From the NCBI GenBank assembly GCA_944358545.1, contig CALVRJ010000010.1, positions 1 through 39,592 on the forward strand: a stretch of DNA of 39,592 nt, read 5' to 3'. The DNA comes from an uncultured Bacilli bacterium. GTDB lineage: Bacteria > Bacillota_I > Bacilli_A > RF39 > UBA660. The position numbers and the translations under genes were made by a program. Below, one piece after another: positions 17,252-26,221 of this stretch (the first letter of the stretch is position 1; every line of letters begins with the position of its first letter). The notes beneath the pieces were generated by a model. It was not told the origin of the DNA. It did not search any database and worked only from the letters and a program-made list of their open reading frames with translations.

Positions 17252-19246
17252 ATGGATAACAAAAAATATAAATCAAGACAAGATAAAAGAAACTATGAAG
17301 AAAATTTAAAAGAAGAAAAAACAAAAACGGAAAAAGAAATGGCTAAAAACCGTGAAGAAATGAAAAAAATATTATTTAATGATAACAGGTCAAATGAAAA
17401 AGAAAAAATAAAAAAACCAATATTTACTAACGTTTGGTTATCACTTACTTTAGTAGTCGCACTTGCATTCGCATTATACCTAGCCTATCATTCACTAAAT
17501 AGTGTTAACCAAATATATGAAATAACCAATGGTATATTAATCTTTTTAACAGTAATATTCTTCGTTATTTCATATAACCAAACCTTAAAGAAAAACAAAA
17601 CGTTTGGTGCTGTAATAACAGGAGCATTTTTTATGGGATTTATGGCATTTAACAGTCTTTATCTCTTAAATGTAATTGAGTTGCCAGTTCAAAGTAACAT
17701 GCCAAACTTCACAGGTAAAGAATACACTGAAGCAATCTCATGGAGTGAAGACAATAATATAAAATATAATCAAACATTTGATTACAGTGATACCGTTGAA
17801 AAATATAGTGTTATAAGTCAAAGTGAAAAACCAGAAACACTAACTAAAAATATTAAAAAAGTAGATTTTAGTGTTTCTAATGGCCCTGATTATAATAAAA
17901 ACGTTATAATTTCCGATATGACAGGATGGAATATAAAAGATGTTTTAAAAGTAATTGACGAAAATTTCTTAAACAACGTTAAAATAAGTTATGAAGAAAA
18001 TCCGGATGTTGACAAAAATGTTGTTACATCCCAAAGTAAATCAGGAAACATCAAAAGAAACGATGAAATTGAATTTACCGTTTCTCTAGGTGATAAGAGT
18101 AAATTAAAATCTATAAATCTTAAAGATTTAAAAAATGAAAAATTATTAAACGCTGAAGTTTATCTAGGTCAAAATGGAATAACATATGAGATAAAATATG
18201 AATTTTCAAATACAATAAAAAAAGGAAATATTATTAGTACAAATCCAAAACAAGGAACCAAATTAAAAGCAGACGACCACGTCGTTATAACAGTTTCTAA
18301 AGGAAAAGAAATAAAGGTTCCAAATCTTAGGAACAAAACAATGTTATACATTACAAAATGGATGATAGAAAATGACTTACAAATAAATTATTCAGATAAA
18401 TATGATAACGAAATAAAATCAGGAAGAGTTATCGAAGCTAATTATAAAGAAGGAGATATCATCGAAGAAGGAACAACCGTTGACATAACATTCTCTAAAG
18501 GAAAATTAAAAATGCCAAAATTAACCACTATAGATGAATTTAAATCATGGGCTGATACAAATGGTGTTAAATACGAAATAGTTGAAGAATTCAATAATGA
18601 TGTTGCCCAAGGAAATATAATTAAAGCATCAGTTAACACAGGAAAAGCTATCAATTTAAATGAAACAATAACTGTTACAGTTTCCAGAGGACAAGCTATA
18701 AATGTTCCAAGCTTTGAAGGAAAAACTAAAAATGAAGCTCAAAACGAATGTAATAATTTAGGATTGATATGTTCATTTGTTGAAGAAACATCAACTAAAA
18801 AAGAAGGAACAATTATTAATCAAAACATTTCATCTGGAACTGAGGTTGCTAAAGGCGAAAGTATAACACTTACCGTTGCTACAAGTAAAAAAGTAACTAC
18901 AACATCAAACAAGAAAACATCTTCAAGTAGTTCAAACTCATATAGACCATCAAGTACAAATAGACCTTCTAATACACAACAAAATCCAGGCGGTTCTAAC
19001 CAACAATCTGGGAATACCAACACATGTGATAGAAGCAAAACCATAACTATTGTTAAACAATCATCACTAAATGGTGATTCTGCAGCAGCTACATTAAAAA
19101 ACTATCAAAATGCGTATCCAGGAATTAAATTTACATATACTGAAAAAGCATCGCAAAAAGGAAGTCCTGGCATGATACATCAAGATATGCCAAAATCTTT
19201 TACAGCAAATTATTGTGATACATATACACTAATAATTATTAAATAA
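17252..19246 (+). CDS. Kinase-less PASTA-repeat membrane protein
   Basis: A 664-residue protein. A charged, helical N-terminus (1-55) is followed by three membrane helices (about 61-80, 88-107, 117-142). Then come six tandem PASTA repeats of about 65 residues (148-545), each opening with the MPNFTGK/IKVPNLRNK/INVPSFEGK pattern and closing with a beta strand ending VSKGK, VSRGQ or similar. A Ser/Thr/Asn/Gln-rich linker follows. The C-terminal domain (about 595-664) is bounded by two Cys residues and looks like a divergent PASTA unit. PASTA domains bind peptidoglycan fragments in Ser/Thr kinases and class B PBPs; neither a kinase nor a transpeptidase domain is present. The start was moved to ATG 17252, preceded by GGGTGAG. 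The even helix count problem (three helices, repeats outside) puts the N-terminus in the cytoplasm. Confidence 0.85.
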   Translation: MDNKKYKSRQDKRNYEENLKEEKTKTEKEMAKNREEMKKILFNDNRSNEKEKIKKPIFTNVWLSLTLVVALAFALYLAYHSLNSVNQIYEITNGILIFLTVIFFVISYNQTLKKNKTFGAVITGAFFMGFMAFNSLYLLNVIELPVQSNMPNFTGKEYTEAISWSEDNNIKYNQTFDYSDTVEKYSVISQSEKPETLTKNIKKVDFSVSNGPDYNKNVIISDMTGWNIKDVLKVIDENFLNNVKISYEENPDVDKNVVTSQSKSGNIKRNDEIEFTVSLGDKSKLKSINLKDLKNEKLLNAEVYLGQNGITYEIKYEFSNTIKKGNIISTNPKQGTKLKADDHVVITVSKGKEIKVPNLRNKTMLYITKWMIENDLQINYSDKYDNEIKSGRVIEANYKEGDIIEEGTTVDITFSKGKLKMPKLTTIDEFKSWADTNGVKYEIVEEFNNDVAQGNIIKASVNTGKAINLNETITVTVSRGQAINVPSFEGKTKNEAQNECNNLGLICSFVEETSTKKEGTIINQNISSGTEVAKGESITLTVATSKKVTTTSNKKTSSSSSNSYRPSSTNRPSNTQQNPGGSNQQSGNTNTCDRSKTITIVKQSSLNGDSAAATLKNYQNAYPGIKFTYTEKASQKGSPGMIHQDMPKSFTANYCDTYTLIIIK

Positions 19247-19267
19247 ACTGAAAATGAAAAATTTCAC

Positions 19268-19298
19268 AAAAAGATAAGTACAAAACTTATCTTTTTAT
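19268..19298 (+). terminator. Terminator of the PASTA gene
   Basis: A perfect 12-base stem (19268-19279 with 19285-19296), a five-base loop, arms rich in A on the left and T on the right, so the hairpin itself supplies the T tract. It lies 22 bases after the stop codon. Confidence 0.85.
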
Positions 19299-19535
19299 TT
19301 GCCTAAATAATAACATTAATTTATACATTTTCAAAGTATTAAATTCTACAATCAAACATAATACTGTTTTGATAATGTTAAGGATTTATTTCTATATGCA
19401 TAAGCTATTTTAACAATATTTTTTACTTTTTTATATTTTAAATATCTCATATCCATTTAATATTCTACACTACTCACTCTTTGTAATATAAGATTTCTTT
19501 TCTCTGTCATCTTATATAAAAATACCTTAATAAAA

Positions 19536-19665
19536 TGCACCCCATAGAGTAGACACTTAAATAAAAAAAATTTTATGATAAAATACACTTTCAAAAAGAG
19601 ATGTTTTATCATTAAATTGCCTTGATGGCAAACCTCGAGACACAACGATGAAAAAAGTAACTTTT
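19536..19665 (+). mobile_element. Decayed IS3-family (IS150-like) fragment
   Basis: The sequence tgcaccccatagagtagaca at 19536-19555 resembles the terminal repeat of IS150-group elements (ends in TGTC... with a CCCC block). Twenty bases later an ATG at 19575 begins MIKYTFKKRCFIIKLP, like the opening of an IS3 OrfA (helix-turn-helix, KYTFE-K..VIK). The frame then breaks, but LDGK, the expected next element, continues in another frame at about 19620. Nothing recognisable as OrfA or OrfB follows. It is a remnant of at most about 130 bases. The call depends on my recall of the IS3 ends and of OrfA starts. Confidence 0.4.
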
Positions 19666-19730
19666 ATTAATCTATATAGAGATAATTATAAGTTATAAAA
19701 CATGTAGAAGATGTTCTATATATGATTAAT
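19666..19730. repeat. 65-base imperfect inverted repeat
   Basis: Left arm attaatctatatag (19666-19679) pairs with ctatatatgattaat (19716-19730) with one bulged base. An inner AACAT/ATGTT stem lies at about 19699-19715. It directly follows the IS3-like remnant. It could be a small miniature element, a structured RNA or chance in A+T-rich DNA. Confidence 0.4.
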
Positions 19731-19790
19731 TTATTAATTGATAACAAATAAAAACAAACTTTATTTATAAAAGTATTATAATTATATAAT

Positions 19791-19838
19791 GAAAATCAAG
19801 GGCAAATGAAGTAAGTTCATCTAAACCCTTGACTTTTC
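19791..19838. terminator. Bidirectional terminator-like hairpin between PASTA and glucosaminidase genes
   Basis: TCAAGGG (19796-19802) pairs with CCCTTGA (19826-19832), extended by GAAAA/TTTTC with one bulged C. The loop contains a second small ATGAA/TTCAT stem. T-rich sequence follows on the plus strand and weaker T-rich sequence on the minus strand. It probably ends transcription of the minus-strand glucosaminidase gene; the PASTA gene already has its own terminator. Confidence 0.5.
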
Positions 19839-19960
19839 ATTTTTAAAAATCTTTTTAATTAATGTTTCTAAAGCTGATTCACATCAATTAAGTCAGTCAT
19901 TTTCTGATTTAAAATTTAATTTTTTAATTACATTTTCAAATGCTTCAAAGTAAAAGTTAA

Positions 19961-22900
19961 CTAAGAAATCTTTAATTCCAATCTATATCTTTGATTTTCA
20001 TTTAATAAGAATGAATATGTTTTAGAATCAAAATTTCCATTCACATTATCAAAACCATAAAAAGCTTGATCATTTAATTCACTTATGTCTGAAATATTAG
20101 ATATTGTATTTATATATATAACATACCGACCTTTTGGTAAATTGCTTAAATCAATTGTTTTCTCAAACCACGCTCTATCTTTACTAAGGCCATCAGAAAC
20201 TGGCATCTTCACTTCATAAGGACCATCAGTAATTGAACCTAAATCAAATGTATAACGTTCTAAAGTATCAATATTTTCAAATATAATAGTTCTTTTAACA
20301 TTAGAAGTACTAGACAAATCAGAACCATAACTAAATGAATTACCTTTTAAATACAATAAACCATTCTTTTCAAAATGCATATCATCTAATTGTCCATATT
20401 GATTAGTTGTTGAATCCGCAGTTTTATCCACTAATTTTTCATTTCTAACTAACAGTTGTAAAGGTTTGCCTTTAGCAAAATAATCATTTCTCGTAATTAT
20501 ATATTTTCCAGATTTATCATGTGCAGAAGCAACCTGCTCAGAAAAGATTTGATTATTTACCAAATTTTCTGAATAGAAATCATCACTTGATGCAACAACA
20601 TACATATTATAATTACCTGCTTCTACAGAAGATAAATCAATATTGCCATCAAACCAAGCATAAGTATATTTCTTGCTGTCATTAGAAGGAACTTCATATG
20701 GAATATCATTAGAATTAACAATTCTATTTAAATCTTGTTCAAACACCTTATCATTATCTAAATTAACAAATTTTAATTTGTAAGAAATATTACTATCTAA
20801 ATCATTATTGATTCCATCAATAGTCGAATAGCCTTTTATAGATAAATTATTGTCAATATATTTAAAATATTCCAAATCAAAACGTCCGTCTTTTTTCTCT
20901 AAAACTTTTTCGGTAACAGTTACAGTTATTGTTTTAGTAACCGTTTGATTATAAGAATCAGTTACAGAATAAGTTACATCATACTTACCTTCTGTATCAG
21001 TTTTTACATCATTTTTAATAACTTCTATTTTTTCTATCTTTCCATCTTCTTCATCGGTTGCTGTAACTCCGTCAAGTGGATTAAAATCACTATTTAAATA
21101 TATTGTCTTATCATAAGCATTTATCACTGGGAGTTGATTAGCAATAACCTTAATTGTTATCGTTTTCGTTGTAACCTGTCCGTTTTTATCTTGAACCGTA
21201 TAAGTTACCTTATAATCACCTATTACATCAGTTTTTACTTCACCTTCATACTTAATATCAGCAATTTCACCGTCTTCTTTATCAGACGCTGTAACACCAG
21301 CCATCGGATCAAAATCACTATTTAAATAAATCTCTTTATCTTCTGCGTTTATTACTGGCTTTTCATTAGGAATAACAGTTACAGTAATAGTTTTAGAAAC
21401 TTCCTTACCTTTAGAATCCTTAACTTTATAAGTTACCTCATAAGTTCCGGCTTCATCAGTATTTACCGTTTCTTCATAAGTAACATCATCAGTCAAATCA
21501 GTTCCATCATGAGCAGTCGCTTTTACACCATCCATATAATCAAATTCTTCAAACTGATTCACTTCCCTATTTTCGGCCTCAATTGTTGGAAGTTCAGCTG
21601 AAACAACTTTTACAGTGATTTCTTTACTAGCATGGAAATTACTATTATCAACAACAGTATAAGTAACATGATATGTCCCTGGTTCATTCGTTTTAACATC
21701 ACCATCATAAGTAATTTTATCGGTTAAATTACCATTTTCAACATCTGTCGCACTAACCCCCGCCATCGGATCAAAATTACTACCTTCAGTAATAGTAACA
21801 TCACTCGCATTTATTACAGGTTGATTATTTGAAACATTAAAATCTGAAACTTTAACATATCCAGTAACATGATTATCAGATGCTGGCAAGTCAGTATAAA
21901 TTTTATAATATTCTTGATCAGGACCTTTTACTTTGTCAAGAATACTAACAGACATATCATAAATATTATCGTTTGTATTAGGATTCTTCATTGTATATAA
22001 ATAATCATTGTAATCAGGAGTTTTAAAAACCTGTACCCAAACATGACCTTTTTTCGCAACACCAATTGTAGTAGAATTATATTCTTTACCTCCATAAGAA
22101 TTATCTATAGAAAGAGAATTACCTGCTTGTTTTTCACCCCAATAAGGGTCTGTAGCCCATTTAACATTACGTCCGCCAGCCTTATTACCATAATGCCCAC
22201 CATGATAATGTTTTCCAGTTACTAAAGAATAGCTACTACCAGATGTTTTAGCATAATCCATAATCGAATCACGAGGACTATCATAAGTTTTTGCACAGTC
22301 GTAAGCACAACTATCATACGCACCATAACCAAATAAATTATTCTTATCCATTGCAATTCGGCTAGTACCATATGCACTTTCATTTATTGCTGTTCCAAAT
22401 GCTGTTAACGCATTCTGTCCATATGTTGCCTCGGCTTCCTTAAAATACTTACCAGTTCCATACATTTTTGAAGTTGCAGCAGTATAACCTTTACTGGAAA
22501 TAATATTATCAAAGTCTTCAGCGGTATATCCTGTAACAGAATGACTAGGCAAATATAAGAAATATGAATAAAATGGATTATCTTTATTAACACTTCTGTC
22601 ATAAGTACCAACCGTAACATTACCACTATAGGTAAAATTTCTATAATCATCAAGCATATCAGTTAATGTTGAATAAAAATAATTGCCATCAAAACTATAA
22701 TATTTAACCCCGGGTGTTAAATAATCAGGTGCCTTACCCAAATTTGTCATTGTATTGCCAAATCCCTCACCATTATAATAAGTAATATGATGATTTAAAT
22801 TACCTGTGTCAACATTTTTTTCATAATATGTATTTAAACTAGAATCGCCATCGCTATATATAGTCATGCTGTCTCCTTTAGCAATCCAAGCCTCTCTTCC

Positions 22901-23521
22901 GTTATAATTAATCTTATACCACGTTTCATTCTCAGCTTCTCTAACTTCTGTATAATTAAAAGTATTAGGAGATGTAATAGTTGCTATAATTTTTGCACTT
23001 TTTGACGGAGATACCCTGACGTTATTGGATTTACCGGGAACATAAAGTATATTACCATTTACCCCAAGTAAAGAAATAGGTGTAATTACTCCATTATCAA
23101 TCTCTGTCCACCCAACATAACCACTTATCATAATTTTTACTCGGCCATTTTCTGAATAACCAAGCAAAGCAGCCTCACTACCATAATTACCATGGACACC
23201 TGCATAAACGGGTCCAGTACTTGAACTATATAAATTATAAACATTATCACTAGAAGTCGGTTTAAATTTAAATATTGCATACTTACTATCTATAGGAACT
23301 CCATCTTTATAAATAGTTGCCACACTAGTACTACTAGAATTTTGATTGTTCATCGCTCTTAAAGCCTCTTCATATGAAGAATAAGAACCAATCACTTTAT
23401 TTCCACTAGTGTTACTTACCATTTCAACCGTGTAAGGTGTAGCTGCCTCAACCTTATAAAAAGGCATAAAACTAAATAAAACAGTAATTACAATAAGTGC
23501 TATAATTGATAGTTTTCTCAT
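19961..23521 (-). CDS. Secreted N-acetylglucosaminidase with SH3-like and Ig-like repeat domains
   Basis: A 1186-residue exported protein. The signal peptide is at 1-26 with a likely VEA-AT cleavage. After a first domain of about 125 residues, an SH3-like domain lies at about 155-222 (VRVSPSKSAKIIATI...WYKINYNGREAWIA). A GH73-like endo-beta-N-acetylglucosaminidase domain follows at about 320-510; the catalytic Glu is probably Glu381 in TAINESAYGTS, and NLFGYGAYDS follows. A second SH3-like segment precedes four tandem Ig-like/DUF5011 repeats of about 75-80 residues (575-890; each has DPMAGVxATD then VTYTV). The last 290 residues form two related modules (DLEYFKYIDNNLSIKGYS and DDMHFEKNGLLYLKGNS). 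No LPXTG signal or C-terminal helix is present, so retention must be non-covalent. It probably cleaves peptidoglycan during division or separation. Confidence 0.85.
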   Translation of the reverse strand: MRKLSIIALIVITVLFSFMPFYKVEAATPYTVEMVSNTSGNKVIGSYSSYEEALRAMNNQNSSSTSVATIYKDGVPIDSKYAIFKFKPTSSDNVYNLYSSSTGPVYAGVHGNYGSEAALLGYSENGRVKIMISGYVGWTEIDNGVITPISLLGVNGNILYVPGKSNNVRVSPSKSAKIIATITSPNTFNYTEVREAENETWYKINYNGREAWIAKGDSMTIYSDGDSSLNTYYEKNVDTGNLNHHITYYNGEGFGNTMTNLGKAPDYLTPGVKYYSFDGNYFYSTLTDMLDDYRNFTYSGNVTVGTYDRSVNKDNPFYSYFLYLPSHSVTGYTAEDFDNIISSKGYTAATSKMYGTGKYFKEAEATYGQNALTAFGTAINESAYGTSRIAMDKNNLFGYGAYDSCAYDCAKTYDSPRDSIMDYAKTSGSSYSLVTGKHYHGGHYGNKAGGRNVKWATDPYWGEKQAGNSLSIDNSYGGKEYNSTTIGVAKKGHVWVQVFKTPDYNDYLYTMKNPNTNDNIYDMSVSILDKVKGPDQEYYKIYTDLPASDNHVTGYVKVSDFNVSNNQPVINASDVTITEGSNFDPMAGVSATDVENGNLTDKITYDGDVKTNEPGTYHVTYTVVDNSNFHASKEITVKVVSAELPTIEAENREVNQFEEFDYMDGVKATAHDGTDLTDDVTYEETVNTDEAGTYEVTYKVKDSKGKEVSKTITVTVIPNEKPVINAEDKEIYLNSDFDPMAGVTASDKEDGEIADIKYEGEVKTDVIGDYKVTYTVQDKNGQVTTKTITIKVIANQLPVINAYDKTIYLNSDFNPLDGVTATDEEDGKIEKIEVIKNDVKTDTEGKYDVTYSVTDSYNQTVTKTITVTVTEKVLEKKDGRFDLEYFKYIDNNLSIKGYSTIDGINNDLDSNISYKLKFVNLDNDKVFEQDLNRIVNSNDIPYEVPSNDSKKYTYAWFDGNIDLSSVEAGNYNMYVVASSDDFYSENLVNNQIFSEQVASAHDKSGKYIITRNDYFAKGKPLQLLVRNEKLVDKTADSTTNQYGQLDDMHFEKNGLLYLKGNSFSYGSDLSSTSNVKRTIIFENIDTLERYTFDLGSITDGPYEVKMPVSDGLSKDRAWFEKTIDLSNLPKGRYVIYINTISNISDISELNDQAFYGFDNVNGNFDSKTYSFLLNENQRYRLELKIS

Positions 23522-23552
23522 AACGCATCCTCCTTATTATTCTACTATCATA

Positions 23553-23561
23553 ATTATAACA
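23553..23561 (-). promoter_or_regulatory. Extended minus-10 promoter of the glucosaminidase gene
   Basis: TGTTATAAT on the minus strand (23561-23553), about 30 bases before the ATG and the AAGGAGG ribosome site. An alternative minus-10, TATGAT, pairs with TTGTCT at a 16-base spacing. Confidence 0.5.
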
Positions 23562-23602
23562 TTTTTTTAGACAAATTTCTACCATTTTCGATGCAATGAA
23601 AA

Positions 23603-23627
23603 AACAAAAAAGGAATTTTAAATTCCT
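23603..23627 (-). terminator. Terminator overlapping the end of the rhomboid gene
   Basis: Minus-strand AGGAAT/ATTCCT hairpin (23627-23611, small A/T loop) followed by six T. The stem includes the stop codon of the rhomboid gene at 23618-23620. Confidence 0.6.
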
Positions 23628-24757
23628 CTTACAAATACCATATATCCAAGAAAACCAATAAGAATTAAATAAAGTATCACGCCATTTACCATTTCAAAAG
23701 TCGTTGATTTATATTTAACACCTACAGCCATAGTAGATAAAATACCACCTATTAATCCACCAATATGAGCCCAGTTATCGATTCCTGTTGACATAAATCC
23801 AATAAGTAAGTTAATTACAATAAGTGGAATAATCTGCGATTTAATTACACTGTCCAAGTAAACTCTGTAATGGAAACCAAAGTATAAAAGCGAACCAAGT
23901 AAACCAAATATAGCCCCTGATGCTCCAACACTAAATCCATTATCGAAGAATATTGAAAGCATATTTCCAGCAAGTCCTGAAAGCAAATAAACAGCTAAAT
24001 ATTTTCCTTTGCCAAGAAAACTTTCCAGTTGCATACCAATAACATATAAAGCATACATGTTAAACAAAATATGAATAATATTCGCATGTAAAAACATTCC
24101 CGTAAACAATCTATAAAATTGTCCATTTATAATTAAATCTCTATTAACCGCAAAATCAAGTTCATTTAGAATATTAAACTGACATAAAATAAATACAATA
24201 ATATTTATAAAAACTAAAATTGAAGTAACAATAGGTTTTTTTAAAGTAAACACTTCTTCATTCATTTTAGCATCTCCCTCATTTTTTTTGTTAATATCAC
24301 TAGTAATTTTCATAAAAAGTTCTAATCCTTTTTCCTTAAAATTACTCTCTTTCATAATATCAGGGTAGCAGTCAATCACATATCTATATTTTTTTAAATC
24401 ATTTATACTGTTAACCTCGGCAAAACTAATATTCCTGTGATCCTTAAAATTATCCATATTGACATTATCACCTAAGTTAACAAAAATACTAAGTGCATTC
24501 ATACTAAAAGATAACGTCTTTTTCTTAATCGTTTTAAGAAGTGACTTTGTTTTAAGTAAATCATATTTAAATTGTTCGTCGTTGTGAATATAACCAGAAA
24601 CAATTCGTACAATCTTGTACTCATCATCTAAATTCTCAAGCCAAATCTCATCTTGAATACCTCTAATAATTACTGGACTATATCCTCTTTCCGTAATAAA
24701 ATAATGCAGAAGTTTCATTACAAGTTCTTCCTTTTTATCGATAATTAAATTATTCAT
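23618..24757 (-). CDS. gluP: Rhomboid family intramembrane serine protease (GluP-like)
   Basis: A 379-residue protein. Residues 1-165 form a soluble N-terminal domain like that of Bacillus GluP/YqgP. Residues about 172-378 form the rhomboid core of about seven helices. HANIIHILFNMYALYVIG (224-241) is the family's helix-2 region. The catalytic Ser280 lies in VGASGAIFG and the catalytic His331 in NWAHIGG, making the usual Ser-His dyad inside the membrane. Rhomboids cut transmembrane substrates; in B. subtilis GluP works with FtsH in membrane protein quality control. It is the third gene of an lspA-rluD-rhomboid operon, 8 bases after the pseudouridine synthase gene, with AGGTGAT before its ATG. 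The gene symbol follows the domain layout and is tentative. Confidence 0.9.
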   Translation of the reverse strand: MNNLIIDKKEELVMKLLHYFITERGYSPVIIRGIQDEIWLENLDDEYKIVRIVSGYIHNDEQFKYDLLKTKSLLKTIKKKTLSFSMNALSIFVNLGDNVNMDNFKDHRNISFAEVNSINDLKKYRYVIDCYPDIMKESNFKEKGLELFMKITSDINKKNEGDAKMNEEVFTLKKPIVTSILVFINIIVFILCQFNILNELDFAVNRDLIINGQFYRLFTGMFLHANIIHILFNMYALYVIGMQLESFLGKGKYLAVYLLSGLAGNMLSIFFDNGFSVGASGAIFGLLGSLLYFGFHYRVYLDSVIKSQIIPLIVINLLIGFMSTGIDNWAHIGGLIGGILSTMAVGVKYKSTTFEMVNGVILYLILIGFLGYMVFVRGI

Positions 24758-24765
24758 TAAATCAC

Positions 24766-25641
24766 CTACTCAAACTTTTTTAATATATCCGTAAAACACT
24801 CAGGTAGTTCACTATCAAACTGCATATACTCATGAGTTACTGGATGAGTAAAACCAAGTTCCTTAGCATGTAAACACTGACCAGTATCATCAATTAACTT
24901 CCTGCCACCATAAAGTGGATCATTAACCACCGGATGACCAATATAATCCATATGAACTCTTATCTGATGCGTTCTTCCTGTTTCCAAAGTAACCGAAATC
25001 AAAGTAGCTTTTTCAAATCTCTTTAAAACCTTAAAATGAGTAACCGCTCTTTTCCCACCAGCTACAACAGCCATTTTTTTTCGGTCCCTCGGACTCCTAC
25101 CAATCGGGGCATCTATCTCCCCTGTATCACTAGGTAGTATCCCCCAAACTAAAGCAATATACTTTCTATAAGTCTTTTTTTCACTAAGCTCCTTAGCCAA
25201 AGTTTCATGTACCTTATTAGTTTTGGCAACCATCAAAAGGCCTGTCGTATAAGCGTCTATTCTATGAACAATCCCCGGCCTAAACTCGCCATTAACATCA
25301 CTTAACTTCCCATGAGCTAAAAGTCCATTAACTAAAGTACCGTGATAATTACCTGGAGCCGGATGAACAACCATTCCATTAGGCTTATTAACCACAAGTA
25401 AATATTCATCTTCATAAACTATATCTAAATCCATCTTTTCTGGCAAAATATCATTATTTTCCTCATGGTTAACATCTATTATATCACCATTTATAACATT
25501 ATATCCACTTTTCGTCTTTTTTCCGTTGACTAAAACCTCATCATTTTTAATCATCTTTAAAACCTGACTACGACTAATTCCAAGTTCTTCCACCAAATAC
25601 TGATCAAGCCTGATGTTTTCTTTTTTTACTACGACTTTCAT
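24766..25641 (-). CDS. rluD: RluD-type 23S rRNA pseudouridine synthase
   Basis: A 291-residue RluA-family enzyme. An S4 RNA-binding domain at 5-60 (IRLDQYLVEELGISRSQVLK) is followed by the catalytic domain. The catalytic Asp129 lies in GIVHRIDAYTTGLLMVAK; the usual sequence is HRLDKDTSG, so the AYT replacement is a slight variant, but the Asp is kept. RTHQIRVHMDYIGHPVVND closes the active site. It converts uridine to pseudouridine in large-subunit rRNA. The start was moved to ATG 25641 because AAAGGTGAT sits at the right distance; a GTG at 25650 lies inside that site. It overlaps the end of lspA by 38 bases, a common arrangement in Bacillota. Confidence 0.92.
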   Translation of the reverse strand: MKVVVKKENIRLDQYLVEELGISRSQVLKMIKNDEVLVNGKKTKSGYNVINGDIIDVNHEENNDILPEKMDLDIVYEDEYLLVVNKPNGMVVHPAPGNYHGTLVNGLLAHGKLSDVNGEFRPGIVHRIDAYTTGLLMVAKTNKVHETLAKELSEKKTYRKYIALVWGILPSDTGEIDAPIGRSPRDRKKMAVVAGGKRAVTHFKVLKRFEKATLISVTLETGRTHQIRVHMDYIGHPVVNDPLYGGRKLIDDTGQCLHAKELGFTHPVTHEYMQFDSELPECFTDILKKFE

Positions 25642-26089
25642 CCCTATCACCTTTTAACGTATAAATTACAATCATAAATAATGAAATTACAATAAACATA
25701 TCAGCTAAATTAAACACTGGAAAATTATATCCAAAAAAGTTAAAATCTAAATAATCAATTACTTGCCTATGCCATACCCTATCGATTAAATTACCTGTAA
25801 TACCGCCCATCAAAATTCCATATGTAACTTCTTCGAACAGATTTAAATTCTTACCCTTAATAAGCCAAAAATAAATGACGTTTAGCACGATAATTGAAAA
25901 TATAATTAAAAAAATCGTTCCTGAACTAAATATACTAAAAGCGGCTCCTGTATTTCCAACAAGTGTAATTTCAAAAAAACTGCCAAGAACAGAAATACTA
26001 TCACCCATATCCATCGTAAAACAAAGAACATTTTTAATTATCTGATCTACAATAACACACGCAAGCGCTATCAAAAAAATTCGCTTCAA
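25604..26089 (-). CDS. lspA: Lipoprotein signal peptidase (prolipoprotein signal peptidase II)
   Basis: A 161-residue integral membrane aspartyl protease that removes signal peptides from diacylglyceryl-modified prolipoproteins. Four helices are visible. The conserved elements are VDQIIKN at 14-20, GNTGAAFSIF at 45-54, ITGNLIDR with catalytic Asp103, and FNLADMF with catalytic Asp130. The start codon is TTG, supported by GGTGA 6 bases upstream; no ATG lies nearby. It heads the lspA-rluD-rhomboid operon and has a promoter at 26109-26137. The C-terminal 15 residues are charged and overlap the next gene. Confidence 0.95.
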   Translation of the reverse strand: MKRIFLIALACVIVDQIIKNVLCFTMDMGDSISVLGSFFEITLVGNTGAAFSIFSSGTIFLIIFSIIVLNVIYFWLIKGKNLNLFEEVTYGILMGGITGNLIDRVWHRQVIDYLDFNFFGYNFPVFNLADMFIVISLFMIVIYTLKGDRDESRSKKRKHQA

Positions 26090-26108
26090 ACTGTATCACC
26101 CACAAAAT

Positions 26109-26137
26109 ATTATAACAGAAAATCCAAACAATTCCAA
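26109..26137 (-). promoter_or_regulatory. Promoter of the lspA operon
   Basis: Minus strand: TTGGAA (26137-26132), a 17-base spacer, and TATAAT (26114-26109) with a TGT extension just upstream of the minus-10. Transcription would start near 26102, 13 bases before the TTG start codon. Confidence 0.65.
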
Positions 26138-26167
26138 ACTATTTATAACCTAAAGTCCACTTCAATA

Positions 26168-26196
26168 TTTACTTATAAACAAAAATGTGTTAAAGT
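26168..26196 (+). promoter_or_regulatory. Promoter of the CDP-alcohol phosphotransferase-comEB operon
   Basis: TTTACT (26168-26173), a 17-base spacer and TAAAGT (26191-26196) with an upstream TGT extension. The start would lie near 26203, followed by an unusually strong G-run ribosome site (GGGGGG) before the ATG at 26222. Confidence 0.45.
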
Positions 26197-26221
26197 AAAA
26201 AGAAAAACAGGGGGGGAAATT

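Noticed and set aside
17127..17324. 65-codon minus-strand frame opposite the start of the PASTA gene
   Set aside because: Phe/Tyr/Leu-rich product of A+T-rich intergenic DNA; it overlaps the PASTA ribosome site and start and has no ribosome site of its own.
19457..19645. 62-codon minus-strand frame
   Set aside because: No ribosome site, hydrophobic low-complexity product, and it runs antisense across the IS3-like remnant and its end repeat.
22405..22653. 82-codon frame inside the glucosaminidase gene
   Set aside because: A shadow of the main frame on the same strand, with no ribosome site.
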